NCBI RefSeq assembly: GCF_026625045.1
Contig: NZ_CP113089.1
Coordinates: 372,001 to 436,000 of the forward strand
Reading direction: 5' to 3'
Source of the DNA: Microcella daejeonensis
GTDB taxonomy: Bacteria > Actinomycetota > Actinomycetes > Actinomycetales > Microbacteriaceae
DNA length: 64,000 nucleotides
The position numbers were made by a program, and so were the translations under genes. The notes below the pieces were generated by a model. That model ran no database searches. It worked only from the letters and a program-made list of their open reading frames with translations, and was not told the origin of the DNA. This document shows, piece by piece, positions 22,344-31,027 of this stretch; position 1 is the first letter of the stretch, and every line of letters starts with the position of its first letter.

Positions 22344-24203
22344 GGCGAGCGCGGGCGCGAACGCCTCCCGGGCCTCCCGCCGCTGCGCGCGGCCCACGGC
22401 CAGGCGCGCGACGAGCACCGAGACGAGCCCCAGCACGAGCAGAGCCCCGACCATGGCAACGATGCGCGTCGCCTCGCCTCCGGCGAAGAGCGCCTGCAGC
22501 CCGTCGACGGCCGCCCGCAGCGGCAGCACCGCGCTGAGCGCCGGGAACGGCTCGGCGAGCGCCGCGACCGGGATGATGCCGCCCGTGACGATGATCTGCA
22601 GGCCGAGCAGCAGCAGCGAGACGACGAGGCCGCCGCGGCCGAGCGCCAGGGTGAGGGCCGCGTGCAGCGCCGTGAACGCGAGCGCGATGAGGCCCGTGAG
22701 GGCGAGGGTCGCCGGCAGCAGCATCCACTCGACGCCCGCGAGAGCGTGCACGAGAGCGCTGACGAGCACCGCCTGCGCGAGGGCGATGAGGGATGCCCGA
22801 CCGAGCGTGCGCCGCAGCACCACCCCGGCGCCCGTCGCCGAGCCCACCACTGCCCCGCCCGCGGGTCGCAGGGCCAGGAACGTCGCGAGCGCGCCGACCC
22901 AGAGCCCGATCGGCACGAGCGTCGAGGCGATGACCTGCCCGACGCCGTCGATCGCGTTGCTGCGCTCGGTGTCGACCGCGACGGGGTCGAGGGCGACGGA
23001 GGTGCCGCCCGCCTCCTCGGGCACCTGCGCGGCACCGTCGGCGAGTCCGGTGGCGAGCTCCTCGGCGCCGGCCGCGAGCTCGCGCGAGCCGGCGGCGGCC
23101 TCGCCCGCTCCGGTGCCGAGCGCGCCCAGGCCGTCGGCGAGAGCGTCCGCGCCGGAGACGAGCGCCGGGCCGCCTGCGGAGAGCTGCCGCGCACCGGCGG
23201 CGCTCTGCGCGATGCCGGTCTGCACGCCGTCGATGGCCGGGCCCATCTGGCCGTTCAGCTGCCCGGCACCGCCGGCGAGCTGCTGAGCGGCGGCGACGAG
23301 CGCCTGGTACGCGCCCTGCTGCTCGGGCGGCAGGCCCGAGGCGGCGATCGCGGGGGCGAGCGCCTGCAGCCCGCCGGAGAGCTGCGCGCTGCCGTCGGCG
23401 AGACCGCCGACCGCGCCGGTGAGCTGGTCGAGCGCCGCGGCACCGCTCTCGAGCTGCCCGAGGCCGCTCGCCAGGGAGGAGACCCCGTCGGTGTAGTCGC
23501 CGAGGCCGTCGGCGAGATCGCGGGCGCCGGCCGTCGACTGCTCGGCGCCCGTGCGCAGCGCGTCGAGGCCCGTGCCGAGCTCGCTCACGCCGTCGCCGAT
23601 CTGCGCGGCGCCGTCCGAGGCCTCGCCGAGGGCGGTGCCGAGCTCGCCGAGCCCGCCCAGCAGCCCGTCGACGTACTGCTCGGTGACGACCTCGCCGAAC
23701 TGCGCGGCGAGGCTCTCGCCCACGCTCTGCACGATCGAGCCGGCGAGGTAGCTGTGGGCGTCGTCGGTCTCGACCGCGAGCTGCGCCTGCACCTCGTCGG
23801 GCGTGCCGATCGTCAGCACCGAGGCCGAGAAGTCGTCGGGGATGGTCAGCACGGCGTAGACCTCGCCCGCGTCGAGGGCGGCCGCGGCCTCCTCGGCGTT
23901 CGTCACGCGCCAGTCGAAGCCGGCGGCCTCGGGCGCGGTGAGCTCGGTGACGAGCTGCCGGCCGGCGAAGACGACCTGCTCCTCGCCGTCGGGCCCCGTC
24001 GTCGTGAGCAGCTCGTCCTCGTTGACGACGGCCGCGGGGATGCGGTCGAGCGCGGCCTCGCCGTCGTCGCCGATGGCGGCGAGCGCGAGCCCGACGAGCG
24101 TGAGCGGCACGAGCACCGCGCCGACGATCACGGCCCAGCGGCCACGGCCCGACCGGCGGGGGCTCGACTCGGGGGCGGCGGAGCGTGCGGAGGCGGTGGT
24201 CAT
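22326..24203 (-). CDS. YhgE/Pip-family membrane protein
   Basis: 625 residues with the YhgE/Pip (phage-infection-protein-like) layout. There is one N-terminal membrane helix (about 24-44) and a long extracellular region (45-415). The last 200 residues contain about five or six helices of the ABC-2-like C-terminal domain (AEPFPALSAVLPLRAAVDGL). The extracellular part is an Ala/Gly-rich array of loose repeats of the type LxxGLxxLxxGAxxL, likely coiled coil. The ATG overlaps the stop of the MMPL gene (ATGA), so the two are co-translated. Family members are linked to export or surface functions; the substrate here is unknown. Confidence 0.88.
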   Translation of the reverse strand: MTTASARSAAPESSPRRSGRGRWAVIVGAVLVPLTLVGLALAAIGDDGEAALDRIPAAVVNEDELLTTTGPDGEEQVVFAGRQLVTELTAPEAAGFDWRVTNAEEAAAALDAGEVYAVLTIPDDFSASVLTIGTPDEVQAQLAVETDDAHSYLAGSIVQSVGESLAAQFGEVVTEQYVDGLLGGLGELGTALGEASDGAAQIGDGVSELGTGLDALRTGAEQSTAGARDLADGLGDYTDGVSSLASGLGQLESGAAALDQLTGAVGGLADGSAQLSGGLQALAPAIAASGLPPEQQGAYQALVAAAQQLAGGAGQLNGQMGPAIDGVQTGIAQSAAGARQLSAGGPALVSGADALADGLGALGTGAGEAAAGSRELAAGAEELATGLADGAAQVPEEAGGTSVALDPVAVDTERSNAIDGVGQVIASTLVPIGLWVGALATFLALRPAGGAVVGSATGAGVVLRRTLGRASLIALAQAVLVSALVHALAGVEWMLLPATLALTGLIALAFTALHAALTLALGRGGLVVSLLLLGLQIIVTGGIIPVAALAEPFPALSAVLPLRAAVDGLQALFAGGEATRIVAMVGALLVLGLVSVLVARLAVGRAQRREAREAFAPALALAGRA

Positions 24204-27200
24204 GAGCGGGCGTCCTTCGCCGTGGGGGCCGCCGCGGAGGCGAGCCGGTCGGAATGCGGGAGCGTGCCGGGAGCGACCGGCTCGGGGCGGGAGCCGGCGG
24301 CGGTCGTGGCGGCCGGGGTCGCGCCGGTCGCAGCCGTGGAGGCCTCGGTCGAGGAGTCCTCGGTCGCGGAGGCCTCGGCTTCATCGGAGCGGCGCGGCAT
24401 CAGCCGGGCGACAACGGCGCCGCGGGGCGCCGCCTCCCCCTCGGGCCTGCCCCAGATGCGCACGGTGCCCCGCGGCGCGAGGGCGACGACGAGCGCGTCC
24501 ACGAGCTCACTGCTCGCGGCATCGAGCGCGTCGTCGCGGTGATCGAGCACGATCACCGGGGTGCGGTCGATCGTCGCGACGGCGGCGAGCAGCAGAGCAC
24601 GGGTGCGGCCGTCGAGCGCCGCGACGGGCGTCGAGGGCGCGCGCAGGGCGCGCCGAGCGGCCGCCGACTCCTCGCCCAGGCCGCGCAGGGCGGCGTCGAG
24701 CTCGGCGAGCCAGTCGCGCGTCAGACGGGCGCGGCGCGGGCGGCCCGCGGCGAGCGCGAGCCGCTCCGAGACGAGCGCGCCCACCGTCACCGCGGGCGCG
24801 ATGCGGTCGCCGCCGACGTCGACGAGAGCGACCCGGCGAGCGACCCGCCCGGCCTCGGAGGGCAGCACGGCGCCCGCCACGAGGGCGCGCCCGGCCGCCG
24901 GCTCCACGTGCCCGGCGAGGGTCGCCGCGGCGAGGCGGCGCAGAGCGGAGGGGCCGGCGAGGTGCACGCGGGCGCCGGCGTCGGCGTGCAGGTCGAGTGC
25001 GGCATCCACCCCCTCGAGGGCGAGGCCCTCGGCCACGATGACGCCCTGCCGACCGGATGCCCACACGACGTGCTCGCGGTGGTGGCGCAGCTTCTCGCCC
25101 TCGATGTCGAGGTCGGGCAGCGCCCGGTCGAGGGAGCGCGGGAACCACCACCCCGCCCGCCCGAACAGGGTCATGAGGGCGGGGCCGAGGGTCATGCGCA
25201 CCACGAAGGCGTCGACCGCGATGCCGACGGCGAGCCCGAGGGCGATGGGCTTGATGACGCCGGCCCCCTCGGGCACGAAGGCGGCGAAGACGAAGACCAT
25301 GATGAGGGCCGCCGCGGTGACGACGCGGGCGCCGTTCGCGAAGCCATCCTCGATGGAGCGCTGCGGATCGCCCGTGCGCACGAACTCCTCGCGCATGCCC
25401 GAGACGAGGAACACCTCGTAGTCCATCGCGAGCCCGAACAGCACCGCCATGAGGATGATCGGCATGAAGCTGAGGATGGGCCCCGGCTCGGCGTGCAGCA
25501 GTTCGGCCCCCCAGCCCCACTGGAACACCGCGACGGTCACGCCCATGCCGGTGCCGACCGAGAGCAGGAATCCGAGCGCGGCCTTCACGGGCACGAGCAC
25601 CGAGCGGAACACCGCCATGAGCAGCACGATCGAGAGCCCCACGACGATGAGGGCGAAGGGCACGAGCGCGTTGGTGAGCCGCGTCGAGATGTCGATGCCG
25701 ACCGCGGTGACGCCCGTGACGGCGAGCGGCGTGCCGTACTCGTCCTCGATCTCGTCGGCGATCGCGCGGATGTCGGCGACGACCTGCTTCGTCTCGGGGG
25801 CATCGGGGGCGAACTCGGGTGCGACCTGCAGGATCGCCGTCTCGAGACCCGGCGACGGGATGCCCTGGCCGACGCTCGCGACGCCCTCGACCTGCTCGAG
25901 CTCGCCCCGGATCGCCTCGAGATCCTCGAGCACGTCGACGGTCTGCGTGATGTCGAGCGTGACGAGGAGCGGGCCCGCGGTGCCCGGACCGAACGCGTCC
26001 GCGATGAGGTCATAGGCCTCGCGCTGGGTCGAGCCGGCCGGCTCGCTGCCGCCGTCGGGCAGGTTGAGGTCGAGCGAGAAGGTCGGGATGGAGAGCGTGC
26101 CGAGCACGGCCACGACGGCGACGGTCGTGACGATCGGGCGCGTCATGACCCCGCGCACCCAGCGCCGACCCATGGTCGGGCGGGTCGAGGCGACGGGGTG
26201 CGCCCTCTTCCAGGCCCGCGAGCCCTCCTTCGGCGCGAGCTTCGCCCCGGCGAGGCCGAGCATCGCCGGCACGAGGGTGACGGCGGCGGCGATGGCGATG
26301 AAGACCGCGACCGCGGCGCCGACGCCCATGACGGAGAGGAAGGGGATGCCCACCACGAGCAGCCCGAGCAGGGCGATGATGACCGTCACGCCGGCGAAGA
26401 CGACGGCGCTGCCGGCGGTGCCGACGGCGATCGCGGCCGACTCCTCCGGATCCTCCCCGCGGGCGAGCTGCCCTCGGTGCCGGGACAGGATGAAGAGGGC
26501 GTAGTCGATGCCGACCGCGAGCCCGATCATGAGCGCCAGCAGGGGCGCCGAACTCGACACGGGCGTGACCGCGGTGAGCGCGATGATCGCGCCCATCACG
26601 ATGGCGACGCCGACGAGCGCCGAGACGAGCGGCATGCCGGCGGCGCGCAGCGAGCCGAAGGTGATGACGAGCACGACGCCCGCGAAGAGCACGCCGAGCA
26701 CCTCGATGGGCGTGATGCCCACGGTCGTGTCCTGGAACACCTGCCCCGCGAACTCGACGCGCGAGTCGAGGCCGTCGCCGCTCGCGGTGAGGGCGGCGAG
26801 CGACTCCTCGGTGATGTCGGTCGCGGCGCCGTCGAGCTGCACCTGCACGATCGCGACCGTGCCGTCGTCGCTCACCTGGTCGCCGGCGAACTCGTCGAAG
26901 GGCCCGAGCACGTTCGTCACCTGGCCGACGTCGCTCACGCGATCGATGAGCAGATCGATCTCATCGCGCACGGCGGGGTCATCGACCCTCTCGCCCTCGG
27001 GCGCGACGACGACGGCCTGCGCGCTCGCCCCCGAGACCTCGGGGAACAGCGCGTCGAGGGTGTCGAGGGCGTCCTGCGACTCGGTGCCGGGGATCGTGAA
27101 GGTCTCGTCGAACTGGCCGCCGAGGGCGAGCCCGCCGCCGAGCACGCCGGCGACGACGAGCGCCCAGGCGGTGATGACGATCCACGCGCGCCGGTAGGAG

Positions 27201-27232
27201 GCGCGGCCGAGACGGTAGAGGAGGGTGGCCAC
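24200..27232 (-). CDS. MMPL-family transporter with a degenerate ABC-ATPase-like C-terminal domain
   Basis: 1010 residues. Residues about 1-715 are an RND/MMPL transporter: helix 1, an extracellular domain, the six-helix block with DYALFILSRHRG, a second extracellular domain and a second block with DYEVFLVSGMREEF. Proton-driven export of lipids or drugs is typical of the family. Residues about 725-945 follow the order of an ABC ATPase: a VIVAEGLAL first strand, VHLAGPSALRRLAAATLAGH where Walker A should be, ALDGRTRALLLAA where the signature should be, and VIVLDHRDDALD where Walker B and the D-loop should be. The Walker A Lys and the catalytic Glu are missing. A disordered Ser/Thr/Ala tail ends the protein. 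GTG start with AGGAG six bases upstream overlapping the tetR stop. Confidence 0.9.
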   Translation of the reverse strand: MATLLYRLGRASYRRAWIVITAWALVVAGVLGGGLALGGQFDETFTIPGTESQDALDTLDALFPEVSGASAQAVVVAPEGERVDDPAVRDEIDLLIDRVSDVGQVTNVLGPFDEFAGDQVSDDGTVAIVQVQLDGAATDITEESLAALTASGDGLDSRVEFAGQVFQDTTVGITPIEVLGVLFAGVVLVITFGSLRAAGMPLVSALVGVAIVMGAIIALTAVTPVSSSAPLLALMIGLAVGIDYALFILSRHRGQLARGEDPEESAAIAVGTAGSAVVFAGVTVIIALLGLLVVGIPFLSVMGVGAAVAVFIAIAAAVTLVPAMLGLAGAKLAPKEGSRAWKRAHPVASTRPTMGRRWVRGVMTRPIVTTVAVVAVLGTLSIPTFSLDLNLPDGGSEPAGSTQREAYDLIADAFGPGTAGPLLVTLDITQTVDVLEDLEAIRGELEQVEGVASVGQGIPSPGLETAILQVAPEFAPDAPETKQVVADIRAIADEIEDEYGTPLAVTGVTAVGIDISTRLTNALVPFALIVVGLSIVLLMAVFRSVLVPVKAALGFLLSVGTGMGVTVAVFQWGWGAELLHAEPGPILSFMPIILMAVLFGLAMDYEVFLVSGMREEFVRTGDPQRSIEDGFANGARVVTAAALIMVFVFAAFVPEGAGVIKPIALGLAVGIAVDAFVVRMTLGPALMTLFGRAGWWFPRSLDRALPDLDIEGEKLRHHREHVVWASGRQGVIVAEGLALEGVDAALDLHADAGARVHLAGPSALRRLAAATLAGHVEPAAGRALVAGAVLPSEAGRVARRVALVDVGGDRIAPAVTVGALVSERLALAAGRPRRARLTRDWLAELDAALRGLGEESAAARRALRAPSTPVAALDGRTRALLLAAVATIDRTPVIVLDHRDDALDAASSELVDALVVALAPRGTVRIWGRPEGEAAPRGAVVARLMPRRSDEAEASATEDSSTEASTAATGATPAATTAAGSRPEPVAPGTLPHSDRLASAAAPTAKDARS

Positions 27233-27241
27233 GGGGTGCTC

Positions 27242-27880
27242 CTAGGCGGGTTCGGCGGTGGGGGCGGACGAGGGGCGGGGGTCGGACGAGGCGCGGGAGG
27301 CGCTCGAAGCGCCGGGGCCCTGCGCGCTGCGGTGGTCGGCGGGCACCAGCAGCTCGAGCATCACGTCGATGAGCGCCTGACGGATCTCCTCGACCGGCGG
27401 CTCGTCGATGCCGAGCTCCTCGGCCGCCGCGAGCGAGTACGCGGCCCCGCCGAAGGCCATCCCGAGGCGCAGCTTCTCGGCGGTCGAGGCGCCGTAGCTG
27501 TGGAAGAAGCTCGCGAGGCGCTGCATGAGGGCCTGCGCGCGGTCGATCGCGGGGGTGTCGACGATCGTCGCCTGCTGGTTGATGACGAGGTGCACCTGCT
27601 GCCGGTGCGCGAGCAGGAAGTCGACGAAGCCGAGGATGAACGCCTGGCGGTTCTCGACCGAGAAGCCGGCGTCCTCCGCCGTCGCGACGAGGCCGTCGAG
27701 CGCGTCGAGCGACGGCCCGATGGCCGCCTCGAGCAGCTGCTCCTTCGAGGAGTAGTGGTAGAGCACGCTCGCCTTCGAGGTGCCGGCGAGGTCGGCGATG
27801 CGCTGGAGCGAGGTGGCCGCGTAGCCGGCGGCGGCGAACTCGGCGAGCGCGATATCGCGCAGGTCGTCGTGACGGGACAT
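27242..27880 (-). CDS. TetR-family regulator of the MMPL/YhgE operon
   Basis: 212 residues. The N-terminal helix-turn-helix (about 25-50: TSLQRIADLAGTSKASVLYH) is typical TetR, followed by an all-alpha ligand domain with no recognisable ligand class and a disordered Ser/Pro tail. It is the first gene of the operon, 9 bases before the MMPL start. Two palindromic operators lie 16-47 bases upstream of its ATG, so autorepression together with the transporter genes is very likely. Confidence 0.93.
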   Translation of the reverse strand: MSRHDDLRDIALAEFAAAGYAATSLQRIADLAGTSKASVLYHYSSKEQLLEAAIGPSLDALDGLVATAEDAGFSVENRQAFILGFVDFLLAHRQQVHLVINQQATIVDTPAIDRAQALMQRLASFFHSYGASTAEKLRLGMAFGGAAYSLAAAEELGIDEPPVEEIRQALIDVMLELLVPADHRSAQGPGASSASRASSDPRPSSAPTAEPA

Positions 27881-27895
27881 GGGTTCGAGAGTACT

Positions 27896-27927
27896 TGACC
27901 GATCGGTCAGTACTGACCGCTCGGTCA
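27896..27927. promoter_or_regulatory. Tandem TetR-type operators
   Basis: TGACCGATCGGTCA (27896-27909) is a perfect palindrome and TGACCGCTCGGTCA (27914-27927) a near-perfect one. They are spaced 18 bases centre to centre, directly upstream of the tetR ATG at 27880. Spacing and sequence suit two TetR dimers on nearly the same DNA face. Confidence 0.85.
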
Positions 27928-28057
27928 GATTCTCGGACGGCGCTGGTCGAGCTCCCAGGTTCGGGCGCCGGCCCGGGGCCTGAGCGCCCCCTGGACCCGG
28001 GCCGTGCGCGGTGCGCCGCCTCGGCTAGCGTGGAGGTCGACGCGAGAGGGAGCATCC

Positions 28058-28258
28058 ATGCGCAAGTACATCTTCAACGGAGCCATCATCAACGCCGCCT
28101 TCTCGGCGGTCGGCGTCATCAACGCCACCCGCAAGGGCCCCCACGACTGGCGCCTCGCGCTCATGTGGGCCAGCTGGGGCATCAGCGTCGCGATCGCCGT
28201 CGGCACGATCATCGAGGATCAGAACAACCCGGGCGACCCCGCCTTCCAGCTCAAGTAG
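28058..28258 (+). CDS. Small membrane protein of unknown function
   Basis: 66 residues. The ATG at 28058 has GAGAGGGA about seven bases upstream; an in-frame ATG at 28004 would add 18 Arg-rich residues and is less likely. Two hydrophobic stretches (IFNGAIINAAFSAVGVI and LALMWASWGISVAIAVGTII) flank a basic NATRKGPHDWR loop, suggesting a two-helix membrane protein. The ending DQNNPGDPAFQLK is polar. Its stop overlaps the convergent acyltransferase gene by 8 bases. I do not recognise the family. Confidence 0.7.
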   Translation: MRKYIFNGAIINAAFSAVGVINATRKGPHDWRLALMWASWGISVAIAVGTIIEDQNNPGDPAFQLK

Positions 28259-30893
28259 CGAGCCGGCGCCGCCCGATCCGCGCCGACGGCAGACGAGCCG
28301 CCGTCCGGCGCAGGCGGCGCCACACCGCGAAGACCAGGAGTCCGCCGGCGATCGACGCGACCGTCGCGAACACGGGCGCATCGTCCTCCCACGCCGGGTA
28401 GATCTCCCAGTGCACGAGGTAGATGAAGAGGGATGCCGCGGCGAGCGCCGACATCGCGGCCGCCGCCGCGCGCGGCACCGGCACTGCGCGCACCCAGATG
28501 AGCACGAGCAGTCCGGCGATCACGACGGCCTCCCGCAGCGGATCGCCGAGGAACCCCGCGGTGCCGGCGACGGCGACGAGCGAGAGCCCGATGCGCTGCG
28601 CCCGGGTTCCTGCGCGCTCCGCCGCGGCGCCGAGCACGACGAGCCACAGCACCCCCGGCAGGGTGTACCGGGCGACGCCCTCGGCGAGCACCCCCTGGTT
28701 GTCGACGACCCGGATGAGGAGGGCGAGCGCGAGCGCGATCGAGACGACGAGGAACGGCGATCGCCGCTCCGCCCGATCGATGAGTCGGATGCTCAGCGCG
28801 GCACCCGCGAGGATGATCGCGCCGAGGGCGGCCTCGAGGAACCAGAAGCGCCACTGCTCGCTCCAGGCGGAGTCATCGCCCAGCACCGAGTTGAGCAGCA
28901 GCACGGTCGAGAGGTCGTACCGCGCGGTCACCAGCGAGACCCCGCCGATCCAGAGCATCGAGGGGACGGCGATGAGGAGCGCGGACCGCGCGAGCCCGCG
29001 CAGCCGTGCTCCGCGCGGTCGGGGCGCGAGCGGGAAGCGGGCCAGGTTGTAGCCGAGCACGGCGAGCAGCAGGTGCGCGCCGCCCTGCAGGCCGAGCAGA
29101 TTGGCGTGCGTGCCGACGATGAGGATGATGCACACGGCCCGCAGCGCGACCGCCGTCTCGACCGAGGCGCGCGGCCTGCGCCCCCGGCCCGTCGCCGGCC
29201 GCCCCGCCCCGTCCGATGACGGGATGCGCGGAGCGGGCAGCGCCGCGGCGTGCTCCGCGAGCTCGCGGGCCGACAGCGAGGGCCACTGCGCGGGGAGGTC
29301 GCCGATGATCCGCTCCAGCCGGTGGGCCGCCTCGACGAAGGAGAGCGAGTCCCCGTCGAGCGAGACGAAGCTGTCGCGCTCGCTCGCCTCCGGGCGCTCG
29401 AGCACGACCGCGTACATGCTCCGCACCGCCTCGACGGTCGTTACCTGCTCCCCCGGCGTGGTGGGGCCCTCCACCGGCAGCTCCGCACCCGGCAGGCGGT
29501 CCGACAGCCGACGGAGCTCCTGGCGATCGGCCTTGCCGCTGGAGGTCACGGCGAGCTGGTCGAGCACGACGTGCCGGAAGCACGCGCGAGGGATCCCCGT
29601 CGCCGCCGAGAGGATCCCCGGCGCGCGGTCGGCATCCTCGGCGCACGTCGTTCCGATGAGCACGCCGCCCGCGCTCTCGACCGCGTAGGCGGGCACTCCC
29701 TCCGCAGCGAGGATCCGCTCGAGCCGGTCGAGGTCCAGCCGCAGTCCGAAGATCTTCACGAAACGGCTCATCCGCCCGACGATCTCGAACAGCCCGTCCG
29801 CCGTCCGCCGGGCGAGGTCCCCCGTGCGCAGCTCGCGCGCCTCGTGGCCCCGCGCGAGATCCTCCGGGGTCTCCGCGTACCCCATCATGACGTTCGGGCC
29901 GCTGTAGACGAGCTCCCCCTCGCCCGCGTCGTCGGGGTCATCGATCCGCAGGGCGCCTCCGGGGATGGCGATGCCGATCGCCCCCGGCCGGCTCATCGCC
30001 AGCGGGGCGGGCAGGTAGGCCATGCGCGCGGTCGCCTCTGTCGCGCCGTACATGACGACCAGCGACACGCCGCACTCCGCGCCGCGACGGGCCCACTCCC
30101 GCACGCGCTCCGGATCCATCCGCCCGCCGGCCTGCGTCATCAGCCGCAGGGAGGGGAGGCCGGCCGGGTCGAAGCCCGAGGCGCTCAGCAGGTCGAAGGT
30201 GTGGGGCACCCCCGCGATCGAGCTCACCCCGGCCCGCGCGGCATCGCGCCGGAACTCGGGCTGGATCACCGAGCTCGCGGTGACGAGCACCCGCGCGCCG
30301 GCCACGAGGTGGCTCGTCAGGATCGACAGTCCGTAGCAGTAGTGCAGCGGCAGCGTGGTCGCCCCGCAGTCCTCGGGTCCGAGCTCGAGGTAGTCCGCGA
30401 TCGCGCGGGCATTGCTGATGACATTGGTGCCGGAGAGTCGGACGAGCTTGGGCGACCCGGTCGATCCCGAGGTGCTGAGCAGCAGCGCGAGCTCGGGGTG
30501 CAGATCGTGCCCGCTCGCTCCCCTCCGATGCTCGATGGATGCCCCCGCATCGGCTCGGCTGCCGACGACGGTGTCCGGGTCGTAGGTCTCGATCAGGCGG
30601 CGCCGCCACTGCTCCGACGTCGGCTCCTCGTCGCCGAGGAGGATCACCGCGTGCCGTCCGACGAGAGCGGCGAGGAGGCTCACCACCGTCTCGACGTCCC
30701 GCCGGCACGACAGCATCAGCAGCCGACGACCGCATCCGAGTTCCGCGGCGCGCTCGATGACGCGCTCCCGCAGCTCCGCATAGCTGACGGAGCGCGACGC
30801 ATCGACGAGGGCGATGTCGTGGTCGGCACCCGCGAGCAGCTCGTGCACGTCGAGAGGGTGCGCGCCGGCAGCGCGCGGATGCGAGTCGAGCAT
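28251..30893 (-). CDS. Adenylation-carrier-acyltransferase 3 fusion protein
   Basis: 880 residues with three modules. Residues about 20-470 are an AMP-forming adenylation domain: TSGSTGSPK (~143), YGATEATAR (~284), TGDLARR, GRMSRFVKIFGLRLD and the catalytic Lys in TSSGKADRQEL (~453). Residues about 480-560 are a carrier domain with phosphopantetheine Ser in LDGDSLSF (~514). Residues about 580-865 are a membrane acyltransferase-3 domain: RAVCIILIVGTH gives the family R-x10-H motif, and LFIYLVHWEIYP matches its late His helix, with about eight or nine hydrophobic spans. The layout implies activation, tethering and transfer of an acyl or aminoacyl group by one membrane protein, as DltA/C/B do separately. 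ATG at 30893 has GAGG five bases upstream. A 19-base iron box sits 55 bases upstream. The substrate is unknown. Confidence 0.88.
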   Translation of the reverse strand: MLDSHPRAAGAHPLDVHELLAGADHDIALVDASRSVSYAELRERVIERAAELGCGRRLLMLSCRRDVETVVSLLAALVGRHAVILLGDEEPTSEQWRRRLIETYDPDTVVGSRADAGASIEHRRGASGHDLHPELALLLSTSGSTGSPKLVRLSGTNVISNARAIADYLELGPEDCGATTLPLHYCYGLSILTSHLVAGARVLVTASSVIQPEFRRDAARAGVSSIAGVPHTFDLLSASGFDPAGLPSLRLMTQAGGRMDPERVREWARRGAECGVSLVVMYGATEATARMAYLPAPLAMSRPGAIGIAIPGGALRIDDPDDAGEGELVYSGPNVMMGYAETPEDLARGHEARELRTGDLARRTADGLFEIVGRMSRFVKIFGLRLDLDRLERILAAEGVPAYAVESAGGVLIGTTCAEDADRAPGILSAATGIPRACFRHVVLDQLAVTSSGKADRQELRRLSDRLPGAELPVEGPTTPGEQVTTVEAVRSMYAVVLERPEASERDSFVSLDGDSLSFVEAAHRLERIIGDLPAQWPSLSARELAEHAAALPAPRIPSSDGAGRPATGRGRRPRASVETAVALRAVCIILIVGTHANLLGLQGGAHLLLAVLGYNLARFPLAPRPRGARLRGLARSALLIAVPSMLWIGGVSLVTARYDLSTVLLLNSVLGDDSAWSEQWRFWFLEAALGAIILAGAALSIRLIDRAERRSPFLVVSIALALALLIRVVDNQGVLAEGVARYTLPGVLWLVVLGAAAERAGTRAQRIGLSLVAVAGTAGFLGDPLREAVVIAGLLVLIWVRAVPVPRAAAAAMSALAAASLFIYLVHWEIYPAWEDDAPVFATVASIAGGLLVFAVWRRLRRTAARLPSARIGRRRLAT

Positions 30894-30947
30894 GGTCCTC
30901 ACCGGAGAGTCGGAGTCATCGGGCGCGGGCCGAGGCGGCGCGCCCGG

Positions 30948-30966
30948 TAAGGTTACCCTAACCTTA
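30948..30966 (-). promoter_or_regulatory. DtxR/IdeR-type iron box
   Basis: The minus strand reads TAAGGTTAGGGTAACCTTA, a palindrome apart from its central three bases, and differs at one position from the degenerate DtxR/IdeR consensus TWAGGTTAGSCTAACCTWA. It lies 55 bases upstream of the adenylation-carrier-acyltransferase start and contains a possible -10 (TAGGGT), so bound repressor would block transcription in iron-replete cells. Confidence 0.8.
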
Positions 30967-31027
30967 TCGAGCCGACCCGCCGTCCGTCTCGGCCCCGTCG
31001 CGCCCCGCCCAGGAGCGGGCGCACCGC

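Noticed and set aside
24254..27898. Long plus-strand frame opposite the MMPL gene
   Set aside because: His/Asp/Arg-rich shadow translation, no recognisable domain; the minus strand encodes an intact transporter.
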